This document shows positions 16,183 to 24,085 of a stretch of DNA of 45,077 nucleotides, in pieces; the first letter of the stretch is position 1; each line of letters opens with the position of its first letter. The stretch is from an uncultured Succinivibrionaceae bacterium. Lineage in GTDB: Bacteria; Pseudomonadota; Gammaproteobacteria; Enterobacterales; Succinivibrionaceae. Under the pieces are notes generated by a model that searched no databases, was not told where the DNA came from, and worked only from the letters and a program-made list of their open reading frames with translations. The position numbers and the translations under genes were made by a program. Where the stretch lies: NCBI GenBank assembly GCA_944390085.1, contig CALXOT010000070.1, positions 1-45,077 of the forward strand, written 5' to 3'.

Positions 16183-17633
16183 TCAATCTGCCCCTGGTAT
16201 TAAAGCTTTTAGCCCCGGCCATTTTCTGGGTGGGAATTATCGGTATCATTCCAGCTGCCTTTGCTTTCTTGCACGGCCAGCATAGCGAGGGTTTCAGCTT
16301 TGCCGCCATGAGCCTGTGTGCCCTGGTCATTTCCAATATCCTGCGTCTGTGTGGCAGGCGTGCGCGTGTGGTCATCACCATCCGTGATCTATTCATTTTT
16401 ACGGTCAGCCTGTGGATTTTATCTGCATTGATAGCAGCCTTACCCATTAGCATGCTGATTGCAGATCTTAACTATACCGGTGCGGTGTTTGAGACAGCTT
16501 CTGCTCTTTCCACCACCGGCGCTACGGCTATCTCAGGGCTGGATGATAGGCCAGCTTCAGTGCTGTTATGGCGTTCTATCCTGCAGTTTTTAGGTGGCAT
16601 CGGTTTCGTGGTGATCGGGGTGGCAGTATTGCCCAGTTTTTTACTGGGCGGTCTTAACTTGTTTAAAACCGAGTCCACTTCCTTTGATGGTCAGGCCAAG
16701 CTGACCCCTCATATTAAGACCATGGCGATTTCTCTTTTGATCTGGTATCTGGGAACGGCGGTGGTGTGTACTTTCTGTTACGTGATCTCAGGGCTTGATC
16801 TGTTTTTAGCTGTCAATGCGGCATTGTGCACCGTGGCAACTGGCGGCATGATGCCCCTTGATGCATCCATGAATGATCTGCCTGCAGCAGTGCATTACTT
16901 TGCCATTTTCTTCATGTTTCTGGGCTCACTGCCTTTTTTGGTGTTGCTTTCCACAATAAGTGGCAATGTGCTGCATGTTTTCCGTGATGAGCAGGTGCGT
17001 GGTTTTTTCAAAATTATTGCAGTAATCACGGCTGCCCTGATGGCTTCGCTGGTGCTTAATAATGGCTATGATGTAGAAAGAGCTTTCCGGGTGGCATTGT
17101 TTAATACAGTGTCCATTCTCTCAACTACAGGCTTTGCCCTCGAGGATTTCACACAGTGGAATCCATTTGCTACCTATATCTTTCTGATTATTCTGGCCAT
17201 TGGAGGGTGCTCAGGCTCCACTTCAGGTGGTATTAAGGTCTTCCGCCTGCAAGTTTGTTTTGCTATGTTTAAGACTCAGCTTAAAAAATCTATTCACCCG
17301 CATCAGGTGTTGGAACCTCATTTTAACGGACAGCAGCTTACGTCAGCCCTGATCCGCGCTGTGATCACCTATCTGGTGGCCTATGTGTTGGTGTTACTGG
17401 TTTCAAGCTGTATTGCCACTTTGCTGGGACTTAACATTACCGATGCCTTCACTGCTACCATGACTTCTTTGTCAAACGTGGGCCCGGCCATGGGCTCACA
17501 GTTAGGACCGTCTTCAAATTTTGCGCAGTTATCTGGTTCGCTGCATCTGCTCTTTGCCTTTGACATGATTGTGGGGCGTCTGGAGATTGTGCCCGTGCTG
17601 TTATGTCTGACTCGTTTCTTCTGGCGCCAGTAG
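16176..17633 (+). CDS. trkH: Trk potassium transporter membrane subunit
   Basis: 485 residues, close to E. coli TrkH (483). It is the inner-membrane K+ channel-like subunit with four M1-P-M2 repeats. Selectivity-loop segments are recognisable as LSTTGATAI, CTVATGGMM, LSTTGFAL and LSNVGPAMG, each with the conserved filter glycine. The segment GGCSGSTSGGIKVFR matches the loop region near the third repeat. The start overlaps the trkA stop, so channel and gating ring are produced together. In E. coli trkA and trkH are unlinked, so this adjacency follows the arrangement seen in many other bacteria. Confidence 0.95.
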   Translation: MVINLPLVLKLLAPAIFWVGIIGIIPAAFAFLHGQHSEGFSFAAMSLCALVISNILRLCGRRARVVITIRDLFIFTVSLWILSALIAALPISMLIADLNYTGAVFETASALSTTGATAISGLDDRPASVLLWRSILQFLGGIGFVVIGVAVLPSFLLGGLNLFKTESTSFDGQAKLTPHIKTMAISLLIWYLGTAVVCTFCYVISGLDLFLAVNAALCTVATGGMMPLDASMNDLPAAVHYFAIFFMFLGSLPFLVLLSTISGNVLHVFRDEQVRGFFKIIAVITAALMASLVLNNGYDVERAFRVALFNTVSILSTTGFALEDFTQWNPFATYIFLIILAIGGCSGSTSGGIKVFRLQVCFAMFKTQLKKSIHPHQVLEPHFNGQQLTSALIRAVITYLVAYVLVLLVSSCIATLLGLNITDAFTATMTSLSNVGPAMGSQLGPSSNFAQLSGSLHLLFAFDMIVGRLEIVPVLLCLTRFFWRQ

Positions 17634-17920
17634 ATCTTCAGGTATCAGATATCTGTCTGCAGGGAAAGGCCGAAGGCTTATTTTATGAAATCCCCGGCTG
17701 TACAAAGGGTATGGACAGTGGGTCTGATGAGATGCGCTTTTAGAAAATGCCTGTTTACTGCTTGTTAAGCAATAAGGTGTTTGTTAACTGATGTCAGAAG
17801 CTTGGGGGAGCCTTCGGCAGGGGGACAGCAAGAGATCACTCTTGCAGATAAGAAGACTTGAGTCTGTAAAGAGCTCACACTAGGCAGGCTGCCACTTGTG
17901 CTAACTTTACTATTACCCAC
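17634..17920. other. Intergenic region after trkH
   Basis: About 290 bp without a credible gene between the convergent trkH and sugar symporter genes. A weak hairpin (AGGCC-GAA-GGCTT followed by ATTTT, near 17668) might help end trkH transcription. Nothing else stands out. Confidence 0.3.
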
Positions 17921-17961
17921 AAAAGAAAAGCCCCGCTTGTCCTGAAGGGATAAGGCGGAGC
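17921..17961 (-). terminator. Terminator of the sugar symporter gene
   Basis: GCCCCGC-TTGTCC, loop TGAAG, GGATAA-G-GCGGAGC forms a ~13-pair stem with one bulge and one mismatch. On the minus strand it is followed by TTTTCTTTT. It starts 45 bp past the transporter stop. Confidence 0.75.
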
Positions 17962-18005
17962 CTTTGGAGTTTATCTGCCCGGCAGCTTCCGGGCATAAGT
18001 TCTTT

Positions 18006-19631
18006 TTACCAGAAGGCGGCGTAGAGCACTGCGGTTATGATGCAGGCTACATAGCTGCCGATCTTAAAGGCAGGTGAGGTCTCAAAGATCTTCTTGGTAA
18101 GAGGGATACCCTTGGGATCATCATCATTTTCTGAGGTGCTCAGGGAGACGAAGCCAATGATGGTGACGGTCAGCACGAAGGTGTAGAACATCTGATCCAT
18201 GAACGGCATCTCAAGGGGCAGGAACTTGAGCAACAGGGCGATAGGGATGGATAACAGCACGCCCACGGTAGCGCCTAAGGTGGTGGTCTTCTTCCAGAAC
18301 AGGCCTAACATGAAGACAGCCAGGATGCCCGGGGAGACCAGACCGGTGTATTCCTGAATGAACTGGAAGGCCTGATCGATGGCGCCTAACATCGGGGCGA
18401 AGCATACGGCGATGACTAAGGCCACGATAGCGGTCAGACGGCCGATATTGACCAGCTTGTAGTCAGAGGCATTCTTGTCCAGGTATTCCTTATAGATGTC
18501 CAGGGTGAAAATGGTGGCAGTTGAGTTGAGCATGGAGGCCAGGGAGGATACGATGGCGGCAGCTAAAGCAGCAAATACCACACCCTTGACACCGGCCGGC
18601 AGGAACTGGGTCAGCCACGGGTAAGCTCTGTCAGCATGCTCAAGGCTTGGCATGAAGTTGGAGGCAGCACTGCCTAACTGGCTCATCAGGGCAGGATCGT
18701 TAATGATGACGAAAGCTGCGATACCAGGGATCACCACCAGGAAAGGGATGATCAGCTTTAAGTAAGCAGCAAATACCAAGCCCTTTTGCGCTTCAAACAC
18801 AGATTTTGAAGCAAAGGTACGCTGAATGATGTACTGATTGAAGCCCCAGTAATACAAATTGGCAACCCACAGACCGCCAATCAGCACCGCAATGCCAGGC
18901 AGGTTCATGAACTGAGGATTGCTCTTGTCCAGGATCATTTCAAAGTGATCCGGAGCTGCATCAATCAGGTTGCCCATGCCGCTGAAGAAGCCTTCGCCCT
19001 GACCGATAAAGGAGACTGCAAGGTAGGTAGTAGCAAAGCCACCTAAAACCAGTACTGCCACCTGAATCACGTCGGTCCACACTACAGCAGACAGACCACC
19101 GTAGACAGAATATACCAGTGCAAACAGGGCCAGACCGATGATGCTATACATCATCGGGATGCCTAAAATGGTTTCTAAGGCCAGACCGCCAAGATAGAGT
19201 ACGGAGGTCAGGTTCACAAAGATATACAGGCAGATCCAGAATACAGCCAGGATGGTCTTTAAAGTGCGGTTATAGCGCTTTTCCACGAACTCCGGGATGG
19301 TGTAAATGCCCTTGTCAATGAAGATAGGCAGAAAGAACTTGCCCACCAGGATCAGGGTAATGGCGGCCATCCATTCGTAGGAGGCAATACCAAGGCCGAT
19401 GGAGAAGCCGGAACCTGACATGCCGATAAATTGCTCGGCGGAAATATTGGCGGCGATAAGTGATGCACCGACGGCCCACCAGGGCAAGGATTTTCCGGCC
19501 AGGAAGTAGCCTTCAGTGCTCTGTTTGTTCTTGCGGGATACCGCCAGACCCACACCGATAATAACCAGGACGTAGATACCAAAGATCATATAATCAATGG
19601 TACTCAGCCCCTGTGTTGTGATGTTATCCAT
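18006..19631 (-). CDS. Na+/galactose-glucose symporter, SGLT type (SSS family)
   Basis: 541 residues with ~14 hydrophobic segments, very similar throughout to Vibrio vSGLT as I recall it. It takes up galactose or glucose with Na+ across the inner membrane. Landmarks are STEGYFLAGKSLPWWAVGAS, NISAEQFIGMSGSG (Gln67), SYEWMAAITL (Glu86), YYWGFNQYIIQRT, AYLKLIIPF, VSSLASMLNSTATIF (the Na2-site serines) and FIQEYTGLVSPG. Relative to the vSGLT galactose site (Gln69, Glu88, Ser91, Asn260, Lys294, Gln428) only Ser91 seems changed, to Ala89, which may shift sugar preference. Start ATG 19631 behind GAGGG. It is monocistronic with its own terminator. Its upstream region carries GalR/LacI-like and CRP-like sites. 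Confidence 0.92.
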   Translation of the reverse strand: MDNITTQGLSTIDYMIFGIYVLVIIGVGLAVSRKNKQSTEGYFLAGKSLPWWAVGASLIAANISAEQFIGMSGSGFSIGLGIASYEWMAAITLILVGKFFLPIFIDKGIYTIPEFVEKRYNRTLKTILAVFWICLYIFVNLTSVLYLGGLALETILGIPMMYSIIGLALFALVYSVYGGLSAVVWTDVIQVAVLVLGGFATTYLAVSFIGQGEGFFSGMGNLIDAAPDHFEMILDKSNPQFMNLPGIAVLIGGLWVANLYYWGFNQYIIQRTFASKSVFEAQKGLVFAAYLKLIIPFLVVIPGIAAFVIINDPALMSQLGSAASNFMPSLEHADRAYPWLTQFLPAGVKGVVFAALAAAIVSSLASMLNSTATIFTLDIYKEYLDKNASDYKLVNIGRLTAIVALVIAVCFAPMLGAIDQAFQFIQEYTGLVSPGILAVFMLGLFWKKTTTLGATVGVLLSIPIALLLKFLPLEMPFMDQMFYTFVLTVTIIGFVSLSTSENDDDPKGIPLTKKIFETSPAFKIGSYVACIITAVLYAAFW

Positions 19632-19824
19632 ATTCCCTCACAGATATTACGTAAACAACAACCAATGCTTAAGCCCTCACTTAAGCCGGGCATATTTATA
19701 CAGTTCCAGGCAAGATTAAATCAAGATAATATTAAATAGTTTGTATGATAAGGATTGTGTAGTTAAGCTATAGTTTTAATTGATTTAAATATTTGACCAC
19801 GGTACTACGGTAAAATAATGCTTA

Positions 19825-19840
19825 GTGTAAACGTTTTCAT
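19825..19840. promoter_or_regulatory. GalR/LacI-family operator candidate
   Basis: GTGTAAACGTTTTCAT is an imperfect palindrome centred on CG that resembles the GalR/LacI operator consensus (GTGnAAnC.GnTTnCAC). Six of eight half-site positions are symmetric. It lies 194 bp upstream of the Na+/galactose-type symporter start, so sugar-responsive repression is a reasonable inference. No GalR gene is in the window. Confidence 0.5.
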
Positions 19841-19851
19841 AATATAATAAA

Positions 19852-19879
19852 TTGCTTTATAGTTGATATTTTGTATACT
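19852..19879 (+). promoter_or_regulatory. Sigma-70-like promoter facing the HNH gene
   Basis: TTGCTT, 16-bp spacer, TATACT. Oriented toward the HNH-like gene it would give a leader of about 200 nt that includes the CRP-like palindrome at 19955. Confidence 0.4.
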
Positions 19880-19954
19880 GTAGGGAACGTAAATTACATC
19901 ATCTGGGGAAACGCGAATTTATCGCAAAAAGACTCAATGCGCGTGTTTATCTTT

Positions 19955-19978
19955 AATTTGTGATGTGTATCGCAAATT
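19955..19978. promoter_or_regulatory. CRP-like binding site
   Basis: AATTTGTGAT-GTGT-ATCGCAAATT is a near-perfect inverted repeat (nine of ten positions) with the CRP spacing TGTGA-N6-TCRCA; TCGCA replaces TCACA. It lies in the divergent region between the sugar symporter and the HNH-like gene, ~110 bp ahead of the latter. Confidence 0.5.
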
Positions 19979-20087
19979 TTATTCTACACAATGGTCGTAG
20001 CAAAACTGCCTTTGTGGCCATACTCGCAGATTTTTACGTCCCTTTGCCGTATGATGGGCGCAGGTTTGACCACAGGTGGAGATCAAG

Positions 20088-21068
20088 ATGCGCCAGTCAG
20101 ATGATATCTTAGTGTGCCGGGTGCAGAATCGCTGGTACAGCATTGTTAAAAAAGAATATATTTCAGCAGGTTCGAGTGCTACCAATTTCTGGACCATAAA
20201 GACTGATGATCCTGCTCCGGAGCTGGTTAACCTTAAGGCCGGAACCTTAGTCATTTATGTGATGGAGCTTGGCGATCGTTTTTACATTGTGGGCGGCGGT
20301 TATTTTGTACGCTGGGGGGAATTGTCTTTAGCTGATGCCTGGGAACGTTTTGGCGTGCGTAATGGTTCAAGCAGTTATGAGGATATGACTGCTGAAGTGA
20401 TCCGGCAGGGGGGCAGTGCTGACAGTACCCTGATTTCTACCATGCTGTTTGGCACCTTTATCTTTTCGCGCGATGAGGCTCTGGGCATGCCCGATGAATT
20501 TAAAAGTGAGTTCTCTGGGGAAAAGTCGCGTTTTCTGTTGTCCTTAAATGAACCCCTGGGCCGTTATCTGGAGCGTCTGGTGCGGGATAAACGTGCTGCG
20601 CTCAATTCCAATGAGTATAGCTCTGACTGGCGTGGCATTTATTATCTGGCCGCCAAGCGTCTTGATCATGGCGAGATAGACGGTTTTTATGCCGCAGTAA
20701 TGGCTGCCTACGATTTTAAGTGCGCGGTCACCGGTTCTACTGCGATCCCGCTTTTGGATGTTGCCAATATTCAGCCTTGTTACAGCAATACCTTTCAGAG
20801 CGTGCAAAACGGTATTTTAATGCGCTGTGATCTGCACAGACTTTTTTCTGAAGGCTTCATGACCTTGCGTTATGAGGGTGATAAGTCCATTGTGATCATG
20901 GTTTCACCGAGTATTAAGACCTTAGGGGCAGGTGAGTATATGAAATTTGACGGCAAGAAGCTGCACCTACCCAAGGATAAGTCTGTCTGGCCAAAGCGTG
21001 AATATCTGGAATGGCACCAGCACAAATGTTTTGAGCACTGGATGCATGTGGGTGGAACCCCAGCCTGA
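20088..21068 (+). CDS. HNH_2-type endonuclease-like protein with altered first histidine
   Basis: 326 residues from ATG 20088, which has GTGGAG six bases upstream; a GTG at 20076 has no such support. The C-terminal third resembles the HNH_2 module (DFKCAVTGS..LLDVANIQP..NGILMRCDLHRLF..GFMTLRY), found in standalone nucleases and restriction-associated proteins. The first HNH position, normally His in an AHI motif, is Asn (VANIQP). The Asn of NGIL and the His of DLHRLF are present. The N-terminal ~200 residues match nothing I recognise; they begin with a compact beta-rich block (NRWYSIVKKEYI, GTLVIYVMELGDRFYIVGGG). No methylase or other defence gene is adjacent. Whether it still cuts DNA is uncertain. 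Confidence 0.65.
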   Translation: MRQSDDILVCRVQNRWYSIVKKEYISAGSSATNFWTIKTDDPAPELVNLKAGTLVIYVMELGDRFYIVGGGYFVRWGELSLADAWERFGVRNGSSSYEDMTAEVIRQGGSADSTLISTMLFGTFIFSRDEALGMPDEFKSEFSGEKSRFLLSLNEPLGRYLERLVRDKRAALNSNEYSSDWRGIYYLAAKRLDHGEIDGFYAAVMAAYDFKCAVTGSTAIPLLDVANIQPCYSNTFQSVQNGILMRCDLHRLFSEGFMTLRYEGDKSIVIMVSPSIKTLGAGEYMKFDGKKLHLPKDKSVWPKREYLEWHQHKCFEHWMHVGGTPA

Positions 21069-21204
21069 GCGCAGCTGTCCTGACATGATGGGGATCCGGT
21101 AAGGATTTTGTGTTTAGACAAGTGGCAGGATTAGCTTCTGCCACTTTGTTTTGCCCGGGAGGAAAAGGGCGCAGACAGCGCATCTTGCAGAAGGATAATA
21201 ACAG

Positions 21205-21840
21205 ATGAAAGTTGCAGTACTGGGAGCAAACAGTGATTTAGGACGCAGTATTGTGCTGCGGGCAGAGGAAGCCGGAATTGGCGTAACCTCTATTGTTTCC
21301 ACGCCAGCTGATCTGGCGGGCAATGGCCCGATTATTATCAAGGAACCCTTTGAACTTACAGGGGAGGAATTGGCACGTTTTCATGTATTTGTAGATGTTC
21401 TGAGTTTCAGGCATATAAAGCGTTTTGCCCCGGGGATGACCCCACTTGAGCTGCTGCATGAAAAATTAGTGCAATCTAATTGTTATTATCTGGGGGTTGG
21501 CGATTGCTGTTTGCTGTATACAGACAGCAGCCGCAAGCTGCGCATAGCAGACAGTGATTTTTTGCAGGCAGCCAAGGGCCACAGCGATGCCCCGCGCTGT
21601 CAGGCATTGTATGCGCAATTGCAGGGCTGGAGTAATTTTAAATGGACGTTGTTGTGCCCACCGCTGGTATTGGAACGCCATGCCTACGGTAAGGGGCGCT
21701 TTGAACTGGGCTCTGATGTCTTACCCATGGGGCTTGATGGCAGCAGCCGCATTACCTTGGCAGATTTTGCATCAGCCTTAGTGGAACTGCTGAAGGTACG
21801 CGGCCATGAGCAGCAGTGCGTCAGCGCCCGCGCCCTGTGA
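21205..21840 (+). CDS. NAD(P)-binding Rossmann protein, YwnB/NmrA-like
   Basis: 211 residues with an N-terminal dinucleotide loop VAVLGANSDLGRSIVLRAEE in the short-chain NmrA/YwnB style (GANGxxG becomes GANSDLG). Further landmarks are VDVLSFR, the CCLLYTDSSRKLR region and the late motif KWTLLCPPLVLE. The family includes NADH-dependent reductases and redox-sensing proteins. There is no YxxxK catalytic pair in the canonical place, so a reductase role is not assured. Start ATG behind AAGGA. It is 136 bp after the HNH-like gene on the same strand and may share its transcript. It converges on the next gene with two bases between the stops. Confidence 0.7.
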   Translation: MKVAVLGANSDLGRSIVLRAEEAGIGVTSIVSTPADLAGNGPIIIKEPFELTGEELARFHVFVDVLSFRHIKRFAPGMTPLELLHEKLVQSNCYYLGVGDCCLLYTDSSRKLRIADSDFLQAAKGHSDAPRCQALYAQLQGWSNFKWTLLCPPLVLERHAYGKGRFELGSDVLPMGLDGSSRITLADFASALVELLKVRGHEQQCVSARAL

Positions 21841-21842
21841 GC

Positions 21843-22355
21843 CTAGCGTGGAGCAAAAATCAGAATCTCAAGGCTAGTGGAAAAAAATCCGGCGTTTACG
21901 CGTGCCCAGATAAGATAACTAAGCCCGGGCTGCAGCTGTTGTCCCTCAGGTTTGGCATCTGCACTGAGTCTTCCTGTAATGCACTCTCTCCCGGTATCAC
22001 ATAAGTTGTAGGATTGATCTGAGTTTTTCTGTTCTACCCTGACCGTCAGGGTCACATGGTCTCCATCAGCTGCAGCCGCTTTAATGTCAGCTACGGTGTT
22101 GGCAGCATTATTGTTGGCAAAACCCTGCGGTGAACGCTGGCGCGGGATAATGCGGTCAAAGCCACGGGGCAGAGGGGGTCTGTCGGCAGTTTCTGCAGAT
22201 ACCTCAATCCTGAGATCAGATTGTGGCAGGGGTGCTGCAGTTGTAGCAGTAATGGCAGCTGGCACGGTGCAAAAACAGAAAACGCACAGACAGCGCAGGA
22301 TGGTTACCAAGTATAGCTGCTTGTTGCTGTTGCCAAGACAGGGGTGCAGAGGCAT
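21843..22355 (-). CDS. Putative secreted protein, possibly OB-fold (BOF-like)
   Basis: 170 residues. A hydrophobic stretch (YLVTILRCLCVFCFCTVPAA, about residues 15-34) looks like a signal sequence ending before TTAAPLPQSD. The mature part contains ADGDHVTLTVRVEQ, a Cys pair in YNLCDTGRECITG, and LSYLIWARVNAGF. The pattern of short strands resembles the periplasmic BOF/YgiW OB-fold group, but the match is weak. The N-terminus may be over-long, since several basic residues precede the hydrophobic core. No operon partner; convergent with the Rossmann protein and divergent from the SHMT-like gene. Confidence 0.5.
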   Translation of the reverse strand: MPLHPCLGNSNKQLYLVTILRCLCVFCFCTVPAAITATTAAPLPQSDLRIEVSAETADRPPLPRGFDRIIPRQRSPQGFANNNAANTVADIKAAAADGDHVTLTVRVEQKNSDQSYNLCDTGRECITGRLSADAKPEGQQLQPGLSYLIWARVNAGFFSTSLEILIFAPR

Positions 22356-22557
22356 AGGTTTGTTTCCCGTTTAATAAAATTAAGTCAACTTATCTGTTTA
22401 TTGTAAGCGCAAGTGGTGCAGGGCGGGGTAAAAATGTGTCCTAGCTGTCAAAATGGAGTGCCTGCGGGCGGTTTTGCTGTTAAAGCACATTATTTTGTTA
22501 TATATTTTAGGCTGTAAAAACAATAAACAATTCAATGCAGACCGAAGAGGAAAGTAT

Positions 22558-23895
22558 ATGAATCCGCTTAACGTTATCCGCGGCTTTGATCCTGATCTTT
22601 ACACTTATTTTGAAAAAGAGCTGGAGCATCAGCGTCTTTCGCTTTCCTTTATCCCGGACGAAAACAGTACCTCCCCTTTATGTGCTGCTATCATGGGCAG
22701 TGTGCTGGTCAATACCAGCAAGCATACCGGATATGCTCTGGATGCAGGTCTGGAGAGTCTGACGGCTAAGCGTATCTGTGAGCTTTTTGGCGCAGAGCAT
22801 GCTAATTTACGTACCATTTCCATTGAGGCAGCTTCGCGCTGTGTGTTTCAGAGCCTGACCAAGCGTGGCGATATCGTCATGTCCCTTGATCTGCGCAAGA
22901 AAGAGCACTGTAATTCAGAGAATTTAGCTTATCGCTTTGTCAATTTCAGTATTGATCCCAAATCCCAGCGCCTGGACATGAAGGCCATTGAAGATCAGGC
23001 CAAAGCCTGCAGGCCGCAGATGATTATTCTTTCTCCCATCAATTATCCGCTGGAGATTGATTATGCTGCTTTTGCCCGGATTGCCAAGGAATGCGGGGCA
23101 TTGCTGTGGTGTGATATTTCACAGATAGCAAGTTTAATTGCCGGAGGAGCGTTGCCTTCCCCGGTGCCGTATGCTGATGTGGTGACTTTTTCCTGTCACG
23201 GTGCCATGCAAGGACCGCAGGCAAGTGTGATCTTATGCCGTGACAGCGTGGCTAATGCTATTGACCGTGCTGTTTATATCGGTGGGCATAGTGGTCTGCA
23301 GACAGCACAGTTAGCGGCTTTAGAGGCACGTATCCGTGAGATGCAGGAGCCTATCTATAAAGAATATGCCAAAACAGTGGTGGCCAATGCCCGCGCTTTA
23401 GGTGAAGGACTTAAGGAAGGTGGCCTTAACATCATGTGTCAGGGTACAGAGAGCCATCTTATCCTGGTTGACAGCAAGGACTGTGCACTCTCTTCAGCCC
23501 GCGGCGCCCAGGAAATGTTGGCTGATGCCGGGGTCAATGTCCGTATCTGCTCCATTGAGACTGCAGATGCCAATGTCAAGTTCGATGCCATTCGTTTCTC
23601 GACTTTAGCTCCTACCACCAGGGGCGCTAATGCCGCACAGATGCGGGAAGTGGGTGGACATATTGCTCAGTTCTTAAGAAATCCCAGCGATGAAAACTTA
23701 AAACGCCTGCGCGATCGGATTTCTCGTATTACCGTAGGGTTGCCTACTTTCTTTGAGTATTGGCTGTGCGATGTGGTACGCGATAATCTCAATAAGATGA
23801 GCTTTATGAGTTCTGACAGTACACAGATTGCAGATTCAATTCACCCGACCCGCCTGCATACGCTGGCACGTAAGTTAAAGGACAGAAAGTCTTAA
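22558..23895 (+). CDS. Serine hydroxymethyltransferase homologue lacking the PLP lysine
   Basis: 445 residues from ATG 22558 (GAGGAA upstream), a fold type I PLP-enzyme frame that tracks GlyA from end to end. Shared blocks are IPDENSTSP (ENFTSP), KRICELFGAEHANL, MIILSPINYPLEIDY, PSPVPYADVVTF and IRFSTLAPTTRG. The catalytic site is not kept. THKT, which holds the Schiff-base lysine, reads CHGA (Gly215). The D-x-x-H pair reads DISQ (His to Gln189). The YAEGYPGKRYYGG loop is replaced by a shorter unrelated segment without the essential Tyr and Glu. Transamination-type or folate chemistry is therefore unlikely. The frame is open and well expressed-looking, with its own terminator. A regulatory or binding role is inference; this should not be read as the housekeeping glyA. 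Confidence 0.75.
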   Translation: MNPLNVIRGFDPDLYTYFEKELEHQRLSLSFIPDENSTSPLCAAIMGSVLVNTSKHTGYALDAGLESLTAKRICELFGAEHANLRTISIEAASRCVFQSLTKRGDIVMSLDLRKKEHCNSENLAYRFVNFSIDPKSQRLDMKAIEDQAKACRPQMIILSPINYPLEIDYAAFARIAKECGALLWCDISQIASLIAGGALPSPVPYADVVTFSCHGAMQGPQASVILCRDSVANAIDRAVYIGGHSGLQTAQLAALEARIREMQEPIYKEYAKTVVANARALGEGLKEGGLNIMCQGTESHLILVDSKDCALSSARGAQEMLADAGVNVRICSIETADANVKFDAIRFSTLAPTTRGANAAQMREVGGHIAQFLRNPSDENLKRLRDRISRITVGLPTFFEYWLCDVVRDNLNKMSFMSSDSTQIADSIHPTRLHTLARKLKDRKS

Positions 23896-23917
23896 GCGGC
23901 TTTAACCCTTTATATAT

Positions 23918-23944
23918 AAAAAGGCTCCGCTCAGGAGCCTTTTT
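23918..23944 (+). terminator. Rho-independent terminator of the SHMT-like gene
   Basis: AAAAAGGCTCC, loop GCTCA, GGAGCCTTTTT: a 6-bp GC-rich stem extended by A-T pairs and a T-run, 23 bp past the stop codon. Confidence 0.9.
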
Positions 23945-24085
23945 AGCACTGGTTGTCAGAAGTTTATTCTTTTGCAAGGTGCAAAAGGTTGGCACTTGTC
24001 ATGGCAAGTGACTGTGAATAAAAAATAAAGATAGCTGTGTGCCAGAGCTGTTCCCTAAAAATCAGATCTTCAGTAGGAAAAACTG

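Noticed and set aside
22558..23895. Calling this gene the housekeeping glyA
   Set aside because: The PLP lysine and substrate loop are missing, so it cannot be assumed to perform the glyA reaction.
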